A DNA stretch of 64,000 bases from Luteibacter anthropi (lineage in GTDB: Bacteria; Pseudomonadota; Gammaproteobacteria; Xanthomonadales; Rhodanobacteraceae), in the NCBI RefSeq assembly GCF_011759365.1, contig NZ_JAARLZ010000014.1, positions 62,001 through 126,000 on the forward strand. Reading direction: 5' to 3'. The position numbers were made by a program, and so were the translations under genes. The notes beneath the pieces were generated by a model. The model was given only the letters and a program-made list of their open reading frames with translations, did not search any database and was not told where the DNA came from. Below are positions 47,161 through 56,814 of this stretch, piece by piece. The first letter of the stretch is position 1. Each line of letters starts with the position of its first letter.

Positions 47161-48471
47161 TTGAACGGACCCACTGACACTACCGTCCACGACGAACGCC
47201 TGCAGGATATCTTCCGCGACGGCGTCGTCGCAGAGGATGTTCCCGAGTTTTTCCCGCTGCTGCGCGGGCGTCCCCTGCTGCGCACCTTCTCGGCGCTGTT
47301 CCACGGCACCGAGGAACAGGTGCTGCTGCGCCTGCTGGTGCTTCGCACGCTGGGCAACCGCCCGCATGCACCGGACTGGGCACCGCAGGAAATCCGCGAC
47401 CAGTTCGCCTATGTCGAGCCGGTGAAGCTCGAAACGGTGGTGCAACGCCTCAAGGACCACGAGCTCATCGCGTGGGAAAACGAGACGATGCGCTACCGGA
47501 TCAGCACGATCGGCCGCAAGGCGCTGGCCGCGCTGGCGACGATGCTGGAATTCGAGAACGGTGACGACGACGGCCTGGGCTACCTCACCGCCCAGCTCGC
47601 CGCCGGACAGGCCGTGGGCCGCATTTCCACCGATGAACTGGGTCACCTGCTCTCGCGCCTCACCGAGCTGAAGGACGACTTCGACCGCGCCGTGCTCTCC
47701 GGTTCCGAACACCGCATCCGCCGCGCCGCCGAGCGCCTGGAATCGGTGTGGACCTGGGTGGAGAAAGGCACGAGCGTCGTCGCGGCCATCACCGAGGGCG
47801 ACGAGATGGAACCGGCCGCGCATCGCCTGGCCCAGGCGGTCGGTCGTGCGCAAAGCGCCCTGCTCCGCCAGGCCGGCACCTTCCAGCGCGAACTCAACAA
47901 GATCGACCAGCACCGCGTGCACCTGGGCCGTACCGGCCTGTCGTCGTCGGACCTGGTCGGCTGGCTGCGCGCACAGGATGCCGACACGCTGGCCGGCTTC
48001 GAGGACGGCCAGCTCCTGCTGCCCCTGCCCGCGCCCTTCATCCACGACCAGATCGCGCTCGACGTCGCGGAATTCGAACTGCTCGAACGCGAACGCCTGG
48101 CCGCCGAGGTCACCACCCTGCCGGGCGCGGAAGAACCGCCGGACACGGCCGACCTGCCCATGGGCGAGGAAGACCTTCGCCACCTCGAAGACTGGCACGC
48201 GGAACTGGCCGGCATCGCCGCGCCGCGCGAGCTATCGGAGACCCTGATCGGCGACGACTACGCGCTGTCGGCCTACCGCCTGTCCCTGCTTGGCCTGCTC
48301 GGCGACCCCGAGTCGGCGGCGCTGGAAGGCGGCACGGCCGACCTCGCCCGCCTGCCGCTGGCGCTCGAAATCGAGCCCGTGCTGATCGATCCCGACCTGC
48401 CCCAGATCGCGCTGGTCAGCGCCGGACGCCTGCGTCCGCGCGGCGACGCGAAGGACACCACCGATGCATGA
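47161..48471 (+). CDS. Kleisin-like (MukF/MksF/JetA-type) subunit of an SMC complex
   Basis: About 436 residues, TTG start at 47161 (no ATG until about residue 105). N-terminal winged-helix-like DVPEFFPLLRGRPLLRTFSALF and QRLKDHELIAWENETMRYRISTIGRKAL (in parts), then helical regions. Its place before a MukE-like and an SMC gene, with an 8-bp overlap to the next gene, supports a kleisin role. Family naming is by architecture. Confidence 0.75.
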   Translation: MNGPTDTTVHDERLQDIFRDGVVAEDVPEFFPLLRGRPLLRTFSALFHGTEEQVLLRLLVLRTLGNRPHAPDWAPQEIRDQFAYVEPVKLETVVQRLKDHELIAWENETMRYRISTIGRKALAALATMLEFENGDDDGLGYLTAQLAAGQAVGRISTDELGHLLSRLTELKDDFDRAVLSGSEHRIRRAAERLESVWTWVEKGTSVVAAITEGDEMEPAAHRLAQAVGRAQSALLRQAGTFQRELNKIDQHRVHLGRTGLSSSDLVGWLRAQDADTLAGFEDGQLLLPLPAPFIHDQIALDVAEFELLERERLAAEVTTLPGAEEPPDTADLPMGEEDLRHLEDWHAELAGIAAPRELSETLIGDDYALSAYRLSLLGLLGDPESAALEGGTADLARLPLALEIEPVLIDPDLPQIALVSAGRLRPRGDAKDTTDA

Positions 48472-49180
48472 CGATACCGCCAGCCTGGTAACCCGGCTGC
48501 TCGCCCAACGCTGGCTGCCGCGCGATGACATACAGGCGCGCAAGGCGCTGCTCGACCCGGCGTACCGCGATGAACTGGACCGCCGCCTCGACGCCGTGGG
48601 CCTGCAACTGCGCGAGCACCCCTACGCCGCGTATATCGGCCTGGCCGTGGCGCGCAAGAGCGAACGCGCCGTGTTCGGCGGCAGCGACAGCTGGATCTCC
48701 AACACCTTGCAGCTCGACCGTGACGGCGTTGCCCTGCTCGTGGTGATCTGGGCGCTCATCGTGCTGCCCAAGCGCCAGCGCCAGGTGGAACGACAGGATG
48801 CCGATGCCGCCGCGTCGCAGAGCCAGATGTTCGCCGAAGAAAAGCCCATCCCGCGCGATCCCACGCTGTCCCCGGTGATCGCCGAACGCACGCTCATCGC
48901 CGACTTCGCCGACAAGCTCGGCGGCAAGACGCGCGTGAACTTCAACCTGGGCACGCTGAACCGCCTGGGCTTCATCGTGCGCCGCAAGGGCGAAGTGGCG
49001 GAAGGTCCGCTGCTCGACCTCGCCTTCGACTACGAACGCACCGCCCGCCGCATCCTCGATGGCGCGCTGGGCGACCTGCTGGCCGATGCCGCATCGCGCG
49101 CCGCATCCGCCGGCCCGGTAGACGACGCCGACGACGAGCCGCTGGACGACACCGGCGTGGAGGAACACACCGATGTTTGA
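48464..49180 (+). CDS. MukE/MksE/JetB-like subunit of an SMC complex
   Basis: 238 residues with winged-helix-like segments (LIADFADKLGGKTRVNFNLGTLNRLGFIVRRKGEV in parts) and an acidic tail. It overlaps both neighbours by 8 bp. By order and size it would be the kite (MukE-type) subunit. No catalytic motif. Confidence 0.75.
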   Translation: MHDDTASLVTRLLAQRWLPRDDIQARKALLDPAYRDELDRRLDAVGLQLREHPYAAYIGLAVARKSERAVFGGSDSWISNTLQLDRDGVALLVVIWALIVLPKRQRQVERQDADAAASQSQMFAEEKPIPRDPTLSPVIAERTLIADFADKLGGKTRVNFNLGTLNRLGFIVRRKGEVAEGPLLDLAFDYERTARRILDGALGDLLADAASRAASAGPVDDADDEPLDDTGVEEHTDV

Positions 49181-51965
49181 TTTCCGCAGCCTCGAAGTCG
49201 TCCACTGGGATTACTGGCAGCGTTTCAGCCTGCCGCTGGACACCAACATCGTCACCGTCGTGGGCCCCAACGGCTCCGGCAAGACGACCCTGCTCGATGC
49301 CCTGCGCACGCTGCTCACCATCGACTGCGCCGGCAACCGCGACTACAAGAGCTACCTGCGTCATAACGGCAAGCCCTTCGCGTGGCTGCGGGCCCGTGTC
49401 GGCAATATCCCCGGCCCCAACGGCGAGCGCCCTTTCTTCCCGATCATGGACCGCGAGGTCACCCTCGCCTGCCGCATCCAGAAGAAGGGTGGCGAGTGGA
49501 CCCGCCAGTACGCCGTGCTCGGCGGCGACGTGAGCGTGGAAGAGATCGAGGCACGCAACGACTTCATGGGCCTGCGCGACTACCGCGTGCGCCTGGAAGG
49601 CGCGGGCCTGTCGCAGGCGATCCGCCGCGTGCTCACCCTGGAACAGGGCGCCACCGACAAGCTCTGCCAGCTGCCGCCCAAGGCGCTGCTTGATCTCGTG
49701 TTCGACGTGTTCGGCGACAAGGTGGTACTCGATGACTACCAGCGCGCACGCAACGAGCAGGACGAAGCCGACCGCGAACAGCATGGCCTGGAACACCAGC
49801 TTTCGCTGATTGGCGTGAGCCTGCAGGAAGCCGAAGCGCGCGCCCGTTCCTTCCAGGAATGGAACGCACTCAAGAGCGAGCGCGTCACGCTGGTAGCCGA
49901 TATCCTGCCGCGCACCGAGCTGGCCGATCTCGGCGCGAGCGTGCGTGGTGCACGTCCGCAGCTCAACGGCGTAAAGCGCCGCGCCAGCGAGCTGGAACAG
50001 CGCGATGTCGAACTCACCCGCCAACTGGCCGAGCTGGACGCCACCGGCGAAGCGCTGCGCGGCGAACAGCATGAAGCCGACATCGGCCGTCAGGCCACGC
50101 AGAAGAGCCTCGACGCCGCGCGTGCCGCGCTGGCCCAGAACGACCTGCTGATCCGCCAGGAAACCCGGTTGCGTGACATGATCGCCGCACAGGGCGGCGC
50201 CGATCACGAACGCCTGGCCGATATTGCCCGCGAAGCCCGCGCCAGGATCACGGTGCTGCAAGGCGAGGAAACCCACCTTCGCCAGTCGCTCACCACGCTC
50301 ACCACGCAGCTCGCCGCATGGCGTAGCGGGCGGCGCTACACCCCGGATTTCGAAGCCGCGTTCCGTCGCGCGCTCGACGAGGCCGGCATCCGCCACAGCA
50401 TGCTGAGCGAGATCGTCGAAATCATCGAGCCGCGCTGGCAGCCCGCCGTGGAAGCCGTGCTGGCGGGGTATCGCCATGTCGTGCTGCTGGACGACCCGCG
50501 CGACCGCGAAAAGGCCTGGAAGCTCGGCGAACAGCTGCGCTACAAGCATTTCGTGGTGGCCGACCGCGCGCCGGCCGATGCCGCCACGCGCGGCTCGCTG
50601 CTGGAAGTGGTGGAATTCTCCGCCGCAGCGCCTGACTGGCTGCTGCGCAATCTCGACCGCATCCGCCGCGTCGACGATATCGCCGAAGGCTCGAAGTTCG
50701 GTCGCGAGCAGGACTGGATCACGCCGCAAGGGTATTTCCGCGAACGCCGCGGCGGCCGCCATCTTGGCGTGGACGACATGTACTTCGGTGCAGCGGCACG
50801 CGATCGCCAGTTGCGCGATGGCGAAGCGAAACTGCGCGAGGTCGAAACCCGCCTGCGTGAGATCGCCGAAGAGCGCAAGCAGGCCATGGCCCAGGCCAGC
50901 GATGCCGAAGGCGTGCTGCGTGGCGCCAGCGCCAGCAGCCAGCTCGCCGATCGTGCCGATGAATTCAACGAAGCCCGCGAGCAGCAGCCGCGCTTGCAGG
51001 AAGACGTGCAGCGCACGGCCGACAGCCATGTGGCCGCCGAGCAGCATTACGAAGATGTGCGCGAGAAGCGCCTGAAGACGTCCAACGCGCGTGACAACGC
51101 CGCGCGTGAACAGCGTTCCGTGCAGAACCAGCTCGCCGAGGCGGTGCGCCAGCATCATCAGCTGCGCGGTGAGCAGGTGGATCGCCTGAAGGCTTTCCGC
51201 AGCAAGCGCAAGCAGGTGCCGCTTGCGCATCGCACGCGCACGGCCACCAGTGAGCTGCGCGAGCGCTACGAATCACCGGCTGCAGTGCGTCGTGAAATCG
51301 ACCGCATCGAGCGTCGTCTTGAAGAAGGTCATTGGGAACAGGATCCGAGCGTCGTCGCCCTGCGCGAAAAGCTCTGGGCCGACCATGAGGGCCTGAAACA
51401 CGATCTCGACAAGCGTCGCCTCCATCTGGAACGCGCGGGCAAGATCACCCACGAAGCACGCGGCGCGTATATCCAGGTGCTGCGCAATACGGTGCGCCGT
51501 TACGCGAAGAACCTGAAGGTGCTCGCGGAGCTTGCGGGCATCGGCGTGGACGTGGACCTGCCGGAACTCAGCAACGACGACCTCGCGCTCGCATCCGCAG
51601 CGTTGCAGGTGCGTTTCGAGTTCGACAAGAAGGGCTGGATCGGCATGGACGACGGCGAGGCGTCGGGAGGCCAGCAGGTGATGAAGTCGCTGTTGCTGCT
51701 GGTGGCGCTGATGCGCGACGAGGATCGTCCCGGCGGCTTCGTCTTCATCGACGAACCGTTCGCGCACCTGGATATCTTCAACATCGACAAGGTGGGCGCG
51801 TTCCTGAAGTCCACCCGCGCGCAGTACATTCTCACCACGCCGGCCACGCACAACGTCAATGTGTTCCAGCCATCGGAACTGACACTGGTGACGAGCAAGC
51901 GTCGGCCCGGGTCGACCTGGGCACAGCCACTGGCCGTACTACGCCGCCGCGCCGAAGTCGCCTGA
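49173..51965 (+). CDS. SMC-family ATPase (MukB/MksB/JetC-like)
   Basis: 930 residues. Walker A GPNGSGKTT at 31-39; signature ASGGQQ at 830-835; Walker B FVFIDEP at about 856-862; two coiled-coil arms with a hinge-like region between (about 380-540, including GRRYTPDFEAAFRRALDEAG in the middle). This is a short SMC, nearer MksB/JetC than MukB (about 1480). It would load onto DNA with the two preceding proteins. No JetD-type Toprim nuclease gene follows. Confidence 0.85.
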   Translation: MFDFRSLEVVHWDYWQRFSLPLDTNIVTVVGPNGSGKTTLLDALRTLLTIDCAGNRDYKSYLRHNGKPFAWLRARVGNIPGPNGERPFFPIMDREVTLACRIQKKGGEWTRQYAVLGGDVSVEEIEARNDFMGLRDYRVRLEGAGLSQAIRRVLTLEQGATDKLCQLPPKALLDLVFDVFGDKVVLDDYQRARNEQDEADREQHGLEHQLSLIGVSLQEAEARARSFQEWNALKSERVTLVADILPRTELADLGASVRGARPQLNGVKRRASELEQRDVELTRQLAELDATGEALRGEQHEADIGRQATQKSLDAARAALAQNDLLIRQETRLRDMIAAQGGADHERLADIAREARARITVLQGEETHLRQSLTTLTTQLAAWRSGRRYTPDFEAAFRRALDEAGIRHSMLSEIVEIIEPRWQPAVEAVLAGYRHVVLLDDPRDREKAWKLGEQLRYKHFVVADRAPADAATRGSLLEVVEFSAAAPDWLLRNLDRIRRVDDIAEGSKFGREQDWITPQGYFRERRGGRHLGVDDMYFGAAARDRQLRDGEAKLREVETRLREIAEERKQAMAQASDAEGVLRGASASSQLADRADEFNEAREQQPRLQEDVQRTADSHVAAEQHYEDVREKRLKTSNARDNAAREQRSVQNQLAEAVRQHHQLRGEQVDRLKAFRSKRKQVPLAHRTRTATSELRERYESPAAVRREIDRIERRLEEGHWEQDPSVVALREKLWADHEGLKHDLDKRRLHLERAGKITHEARGAYIQVLRNTVRRYAKNLKVLAELAGIGVDVDLPELSNDDLALASAALQVRFEFDKKGWIGMDDGEASGGQQVMKSLLLLVALMRDEDRPGGFVFIDEPFAHLDIFNIDKVGAFLKSTRAQYILTTPATHNVNVFQPSELTLVTSKRRPGSTWAQPLAVLRRRAEVA

Positions 51966-51971
51966 GATCAT

Positions 51972-52050
51972 TGTAGGAGCGCGCCTTGCGCGCGACCGGT
52001 ATATGCGAGGTGTATCGCATGACCGGTCGCGCGCAAGGCGCGCTCCTACA
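51972..52050. repeat. REP pair (BIME)
   Basis: Direct copy 51972-51999 and inverted copy 52023-52050. Confidence 0.9.
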
Positions 52051-52076
52051 GTGTGTGGTTGGGGCCAACCGGGGTG

Positions 52077-52367
52077 TCAGCGCGTCGGATCGTATTCGTC
52101 GTAGACATCCTGCTCGGCGCGATGGCGACGGGCCAGAAGCCATGCGGCGGTGAGTGCCGCGATGCCCAGTCCTGCGCCGATGGCGATGCCGGTGCGCGGG
52201 TGACGGCGGACCTGGGTCAACGCACGGCTGGCGACAACGCCGGCGTGGCCGGTGTACTGCCGGGCAGCACCCTTCAGCTCATGCGTGCGGTTATGCGTGA
52301 TGGAGCCCGCCAGGCGCTGCGCACGGCCGGTCAGTTCGCGGGTGAGGCTTTTGCGGAAGAGGGTCAT
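52077..52367 (-). CDS. Small membrane-anchored protein, YqjD/ElaB-like in plan
   Basis: 96 residues. Basic helical N-terminal part, then RRHPRTGIAIGAGLGIAALTAAWLLARR, a glycine-rich C-terminal helix as in YqjD/ElaB (DUF883-like) ribosome-tethering proteins. GGAGACACGCC precedes the ATG at 52367. The family link is by layout only. Confidence 0.65.
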   Translation of the reverse strand: MTLFRKSLTRELTGRAQRLAGSITHNRTHELKGAARQYTGHAGVVASRALTQVRRHPRTGIAIGAGLGIAALTAAWLLARRHRAEQDVYDEYDPTR

Positions 52368-52500
52368 GGCGTGTCTCCTTGAGGCATGGAGACCACCATG
52401 AAGCCCAGGGCGTGACGAAAACGCGTTGAGCACGTCACGGCTGCAGGAGCGTGCTGTGCGTGCGGGCACAGGATGGGGGAGCGTACAGGTTGCTGTATCA

Positions 52501-52600
52501 CCGGTCGCGCGCGAGGCGCGCTCCTACAAAGGCTTACGTTGCCCCGCGCCCCCCACAGAGGCTCGCCCTGCCCCTGTAGGAGCGCGCCTCGCGCGCGACC
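52501..52600. repeat. REP pair in tail-to-tail order
   Basis: Inverted copy 52501-52528 and direct copy 52574-52600, with the gcgcctcgcgcgcg variant. Orientation is opposite to the other pairs. Confidence 0.85.
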
Positions 52601-52651
52601 CCTGCCTGACGCCACGCACAAGTAAACGCAGCAGCGCCCCTCGCAAAGACC

Positions 52652-53605
52652 TCAGAGCGCGTTCAACCACTCATCATCAGAACCCTCATTCACCCCCTCG
52701 AAGAGGAAGGTGGAGAGATACCGCTCACCCGTATCGGGCAGCATCGCAAGAATCACGCTTCCCGCTTCAGCCGTCTCGGCGAACCTGAGCGCCGCTGCCA
52801 CCGTGGCTCCCGCCGAGATGCCGACGAACAATCCTTCTTCCGACGCAAGGCGACGCGACGTATCGCGCGCCAGCACTTCATCCACCGGAAGATCGATATC
52901 GAACACCTTGCGATTCAGCACCTCGGGCACGAAGTCCGGTGTCCAGCCCTGGATCTTGTGGGGGTTGAATCCCTGCTCTTGCAACAGCTGCGCATTGACC
53001 GGTTCGGAGACGACGATCTTCACCTCGGGACGCGCCACCTTCAGCACCTCGCCCACGCCGGTGAGCGTGCCGCCGGTGCCCCAGCCCGTGACGAAGGCGT
53101 CCAGCCGGCGCCCGGCGAAATCCTGGATGATTTCCGCTGCCGTGGTGCTGCGGTGATAGGCCGGGTTGGCGGGATTCTGGAACTGCCTCGGCAGGAACCA
53201 GCCGTGCTGCTTCGCCAGTTCTTCCGCACGGCGGACCATGCCGGTGCCACGCTCCGCGGCCGGCGTGAGGATCACCTTGGCACCATAGGCGCGCATCAGC
53301 TTGCGCCGCTCCACCGAGAAGGTCTCGGCCATCGTCGCCACGAACTTGTAACCTTTAGCCGCGCAGACCATGGCCAGCGCGACACCCGTGTTACCGGAGG
53401 TGGCTTCCACCACGGTGTCGCCGGGCTTCAACAGGCCCTTGGCTTCCGCATCGAGTATCACACCGATCGCGAGACGGTCCTTCACCGAACCACCCGGGTT
53501 GAACGATTCCACCTTCGCATACAGGCTGACGTGCGACGGTGCCACGCGATGCAGGCGTACGATGGGTGTACGACCGATCGTGTCGAGGATGCTTTCGTGG
53601 ATCAT
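52652..53605 (-). CDS. cysK: Cysteine synthase A (O-acetylserine sulfhydrylase)
   Basis: 317 residues. PLP lysine in NPGGSVKDRLAIG, phosphate and substrate loops TSGNTGVALAM and GTGGTLTGVGEVL. Forms cysteine from O-acetylserine and sulfide. ATG at 53605 has a GGGAACC ribosome site; the upstream extension to 53668 is not supported. Confidence 0.96.
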   Translation of the reverse strand: MIHESILDTIGRTPIVRLHRVAPSHVSLYAKVESFNPGGSVKDRLAIGVILDAEAKGLLKPGDTVVEATSGNTGVALAMVCAAKGYKFVATMAETFSVERRKLMRAYGAKVILTPAAERGTGMVRRAEELAKQHGWFLPRQFQNPANPAYHRSTTAAEIIQDFAGRRLDAFVTGWGTGGTLTGVGEVLKVARPEVKIVVSEPVNAQLLQEQGFNPHKIQGWTPDFVPEVLNRKVFDIDLPVDEVLARDTSRRLASEEGLFVGISAGATVAAALRFAETAEAGSVILAMLPDTGERYLSTFLFEGVNEGSDDEWLNAL

Positions 53606-53697
53606 GAGCGGTTCCCGTGACTGGAAAGGACAAGGGTTCAAAGGTACTCCCACCATGGCTGGCATCACAAACCCCCTTTCGGTGTATTCGCATGTTT

Positions 53698-53711
53698 AGA
53701 CGTCCATATGG
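53698..53711. promoter_or_regulatory. Met-box-like site upstream of cysK
   Basis: In minus sense the region reads ccatATGGACGTCTAAACATG, parts of which (GGACGTCT AAACATGC) resemble tandem MetJ boxes (consensus AGACGTCT). It lies about 95 bp upstream of cysK. Whether this organism has MetJ is not visible. Confidence 0.3.
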
Positions 53712-53764
53712 AATGCTTGCGGATGGACCTGAACCACGACGGCTACCTCGTGACCCACCCTCCC

Positions 53765-53849
53765 CTGTAGGAGCGCGCCTTGCGCGCGACCGGATCGAAG
53801 CGGACGGTTCACGGCGTTGATCCGGTCGCGCGCGAGACGCGCTCCTACA
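53765..53849. repeat. REP pair (BIME)
   Basis: Direct copy 53765-53792 and inverted copy 53822-53849. The rest of 53606-54056 is the shared upstream region of cysK and the MFS gene. Confidence 0.9.
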
Positions 53850-54056
53850 CAAGGGAGTTGCGGTCTTGCCGGGTTCGCGCCGGTCGAGGCGGTTTCCGGC
53901 CTGATAATGGCCGGCCTGGGGGGAGGGAATTCCCGTCAGCACGAATGTCATGCCGGCCGGGCAGACTGGCCGGGCATACCTTCATCGCCGTATTGCACGG
54001 TGCCGAGCCTGGCGCCACGACCTGACTCACCCTACGACGGGAACGCCAAGGCCATC

Positions 54057-55304
54057 ATGGACACGATCCTCCCCCGCCCCGCCCGCGCTGCCGCGGTGAC
54101 GTTCATCTTCGTCACCATCCTGATCGACATCCTCGCCTTCGGCATCATCATCCCCGTGCTGCCGCACCTCATCGAGGAAATGGCCGGCGGTGGCGTCTCC
54201 CGGGCCGCGTGGTGGGTGGGCGTCTTCGCTACCGTCTTCGCGGCCATCCAGTTCTTCTGCGCGCCGATCCAGGGCGCGCTCTCGGACCGCTTCGGCCGGC
54301 GGCCGGTCATCCTGCTGTCCAACCTGGGACTGGGGCTGGATTTCATCTTCATGGCGCTCGCCCCGTCCGTGTGGCTGCTGATGGTCGGTCGCATCATCTC
54401 GGGCATCACCTCGGCCAGCTACACCACCGCCACCGCATATATCGCGGACACCACGCCGCCGGAGAAGCGCGCCGGGGTGTTCGGCCTGATGGGTGGCGCG
54501 TTCGCCCTGGGCTTCATCGTCGGCCCCGCGCTGGGCGGTCTGCTCGGCGAGATCGACTTGCGCCTGCCCTTCTGGGTCGCGGCCGTCCTCGCCTTGCTCA
54601 ACTTCCTCTATGGCCTGTTCATCCTTCCCGAATCGCTGCCGCCGGAGAAACGGGCCAAGCGTTTCGAGCCGCATAGCGCCCACCCCATCGGCGCGCTGAA
54701 GATGCTGCGCCGGCATCGTGAGGTGGCCGGCCTGGCCATCGTGATCTTCCTGTTCTATCTCGCACACTATGTCTTGCAGACGGTCTTCGTGCTGTACGCG
54801 GACTTCCGCTACGCCTGGGGTCCGCAGGCGGTGGGCCTGGTGCTCGGCCTGGTGGGCATCAGCGACGGTGTGGTGCAGGCCGTGCTCACCGGCCGGCTGA
54901 CCGCGCGCTTTGGGGAGCGCCCCGTGCTTCTGGCTGGCATGTGTTTCGGCGTGGTGGCGTTCCTCATCTTCGGCCTCGCACCCACCGGCTGGATGTTCCT
55001 GGTGGGTATTCCCATCATGTCGCTGTGGGGACTGGCCGGGCCGCAGATCCAGGCGCTCATGACCCGTCACGTGGCCCATGACGAACAGGGCAAGCTGCAA
55101 GGCGCCATCGCCAGCCTGGGCAGCTTCGCGGGCATCTTCGGGCCGTTCCTGTTCGCCCAGATCTTCGCCTACTGGATCTCTCCCGAGCGCACGGTGCACC
55201 TGCCCGGTTTCCCCTTCCTGCTGGCCGCCTCACTCGTCGCGGTTGGCATCGTGGTGGCGGCCAGGGCTACCCGCACGGATGCGGTCGCGGTAACGGAGCA
55301 GTAA
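54057..55304 (+). CDS. MFS transporter, TCR/Tet family
   Basis: 415 residues, 12 predicted helices. The inter-helix loop motif GALSDRFGRRPVILLSN and ISGITSASYTTATAYIADTTPPEKRAGVFG (in parts) match tetracycline-type drug/proton antiporters. ATG at 54057 chosen; upstream codons overlap a non-coding stretch. A close relative of TetA by motif, but a housekeeping exporter is as likely; resistance is not shown. Confidence 0.9.
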   Translation: MDTILPRPARAAAVTFIFVTILIDILAFGIIIPVLPHLIEEMAGGGVSRAAWWVGVFATVFAAIQFFCAPIQGALSDRFGRRPVILLSNLGLGLDFIFMALAPSVWLLMVGRIISGITSASYTTATAYIADTTPPEKRAGVFGLMGGAFALGFIVGPALGGLLGEIDLRLPFWVAAVLALLNFLYGLFILPESLPPEKRAKRFEPHSAHPIGALKMLRRHREVAGLAIVIFLFYLAHYVLQTVFVLYADFRYAWGPQAVGLVLGLVGISDGVVQAVLTGRLTARFGERPVLLAGMCFGVVAFLIFGLAPTGWMFLVGIPIMSLWGLAGPQIQALMTRHVAHDEQGKLQGAIASLGSFAGIFGPFLFAQIFAYWISPERTVHLPGFPFLLAASLVAVGIVVAARATRTDAVAVTEQ

Positions 55305-55353
55305 GCCAAAACACCCTTTATCGGCGTAAGATGTGCCGGATTTCGGCATATCA

Positions 55354-56730
55354 ATGCAACGGTGTTGGGGCAGGCGTTTGGACAACCCGCAGTGGGAAAG
55401 CAAGTATGTCGAGGCCGTCGAGCGGCTGCGCCGTGAAGAGGCCCAGTGGCGCGACGCCGAAGGCTTGCTGCGCGAGCTGATCGGCTGCCTGTCGCGTGTG
55501 GCCCTTGGCGCCAACGACGGCATCGATCCGCATATCGAACGACTCAATGGCGCCATGCAAGGTGCCTCCGAATCGCTTGAGCCAATCGTGCGCGAGCTGA
55601 GCGACGCCATCGACAATCTCGGCGCCCAGCGCGAGGGTGTCCGCGAGGCGCCCCCGATTCCCATCACCCGCCCCCAGCGCACGGAACACGGTTCGTCCGT
55701 GCAGTCGTCGCTGAGCCGCCTGGTGGATCGCATCGTCGTGCTGCCCAAGCTCGCCGACCGGGCCAACGACCTTCGCCACGACGTGGCCGATGCCGGCGAC
55801 CTGGTGGCCCTGGCGGCCTGCGGCGACCGCCTCGCCGACCTGGTCAACGAGCAGCGCATCGGCCTGCAACGCGAGATCGACGCCCTCCAGGCCGTGCTGC
55901 GCCATGTCACCGGTCGCCTGGACGAGATGACCCAGTACATGTCGCGCGAGCTGGTCGACCAGTCCACCGGGGAAGCCAACGGCCAGGCACTGGATGCCTC
56001 GGTGGCGCACGAGATGCGCCTGCTGGGCGAAGCCGCGCTGGAGCTGGACGACGTGCACGACCTGCGTGAGCGCGTGAACGAAAGCCTGGAAACCATCTCC
56101 GAATGCTTCCGCGAGTTCCGTGACCGCGAAGGGGCGCGTCTTACTGCCTACCGCGAACGCGCGGAAGCGATGCGCCTGCGCGTGGAGCAGCTGGAAACCG
56201 AGCGCAATGCATTGCAGCGCTCGCTTGAGCGTGAGCACGAGCTGTCGCAGACCGACACCATGATCGGCATGCCCAACCGGCTGGCTTACGAAAAACGGAT
56301 CGAGACGGTGTTCGAGAACTGGGTGGCCACCTCGCGCCCGCTCAGCATCGCGGCCATCGATATCGATCACTTCAAGAGCATCAACGATACCTACGGCCAT
56401 ACGGCGGGCGATGCCGTGCTGCGCATCATCGGACAGGCACTGGTGAAGTACGTGCGGCCGGTGGATTTCGTGGCGCGCTACGGCGGCGAGGAGTTCATCG
56501 TGATCTTCGATGGCGCCGACGAAACGGAATCGTTGCAGGTGTGCGAGCGGTTGCGCGGCAAGGTGCAGCATCTCAATTTCCACGCCGCGCGCCAGCCGGT
56601 GCGGGTAACCGCCTCGATCGGGCTGGCCCAGTTCCGGCCCGGCGACACGCCGCGCTCGGTGTTCGACCGCGCGGACCTCGCGCTCTATACGGCAAAAAAC
56701 GGCGGCCGCAACCGCTGCGTCATCGGGTAG
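55354..56730 (+). CDS. Diguanylate cyclase with N-terminal coiled-coil region (GGDEF)
   Basis: About 458 residues. The N-terminal 290 residues are helical and coiled-coil rich; the GGDEF domain follows (TDTMIGMPNRLAYEKRIE onwards). Active site YGGEEFIVIFDG; I-site RPVD five residues upstream, so product inhibition is expected. No membrane segment: cytoplasmic. The start is uncertain: ATG 55354 or TTG 55378, the latter with GGGGCAGG upstream. Layout fits the DGC-coil group. Confidence 0.9.
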   Translation: MQRCWGRRLDNPQWESKYVEAVERLRREEAQWRDAEGLLRELIGCLSRVALGANDGIDPHIERLNGAMQGASESLEPIVRELSDAIDNLGAQREGVREAPPIPITRPQRTEHGSSVQSSLSRLVDRIVVLPKLADRANDLRHDVADAGDLVALAACGDRLADLVNEQRIGLQREIDALQAVLRHVTGRLDEMTQYMSRELVDQSTGEANGQALDASVAHEMRLLGEAALELDDVHDLRERVNESLETISECFREFRDREGARLTAYRERAEAMRLRVEQLETERNALQRSLEREHELSQTDTMIGMPNRLAYEKRIETVFENWVATSRPLSIAAIDIDHFKSINDTYGHTAGDAVLRIIGQALVKYVRPVDFVARYGGEEFIVIFDGADETESLQVCERLRGKVQHLNFHAARQPVRVTASIGLAQFRPGDTPRSVFDRADLALYTAKNGGRNRCVIG

Positions 56731-56814
56731 GAACGCGCCTTGCGCGCGACCGGGGTGGCGGGCGAGTTGATGATTTTCGCGATGACCGGTCGCGCGCGAG
56801 GCGCGCTCCTACAG
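56726..56814. repeat. REP pair (BIME)
   Basis: Direct copy 56726-56752 (gtaggaacgcgcc variant), overlapping the cyclase stop, and inverted copy 56786-56814, ending at the VIT gene. Confidence 0.88.

Noticed and set aside
48972-51230. 750-residue antisense ORF over the SMC gene
   Set aside because: Shadow frame in GC-rich coding DNA; the sense strand encodes clear Walker and signature motifs.
47161-51965. Calling the SMC operon a Wadjet defence system
   Set aside because: The nuclease JetD is missing and the neighbours are housekeeping genes, so defence is not supported.
54057-55304. Naming the MFS gene a tetracycline-resistance gene
   Set aside because: Motifs fit the broad TCR/Tet family, but chromosomal context and sequence do not show tetracycline specificity.
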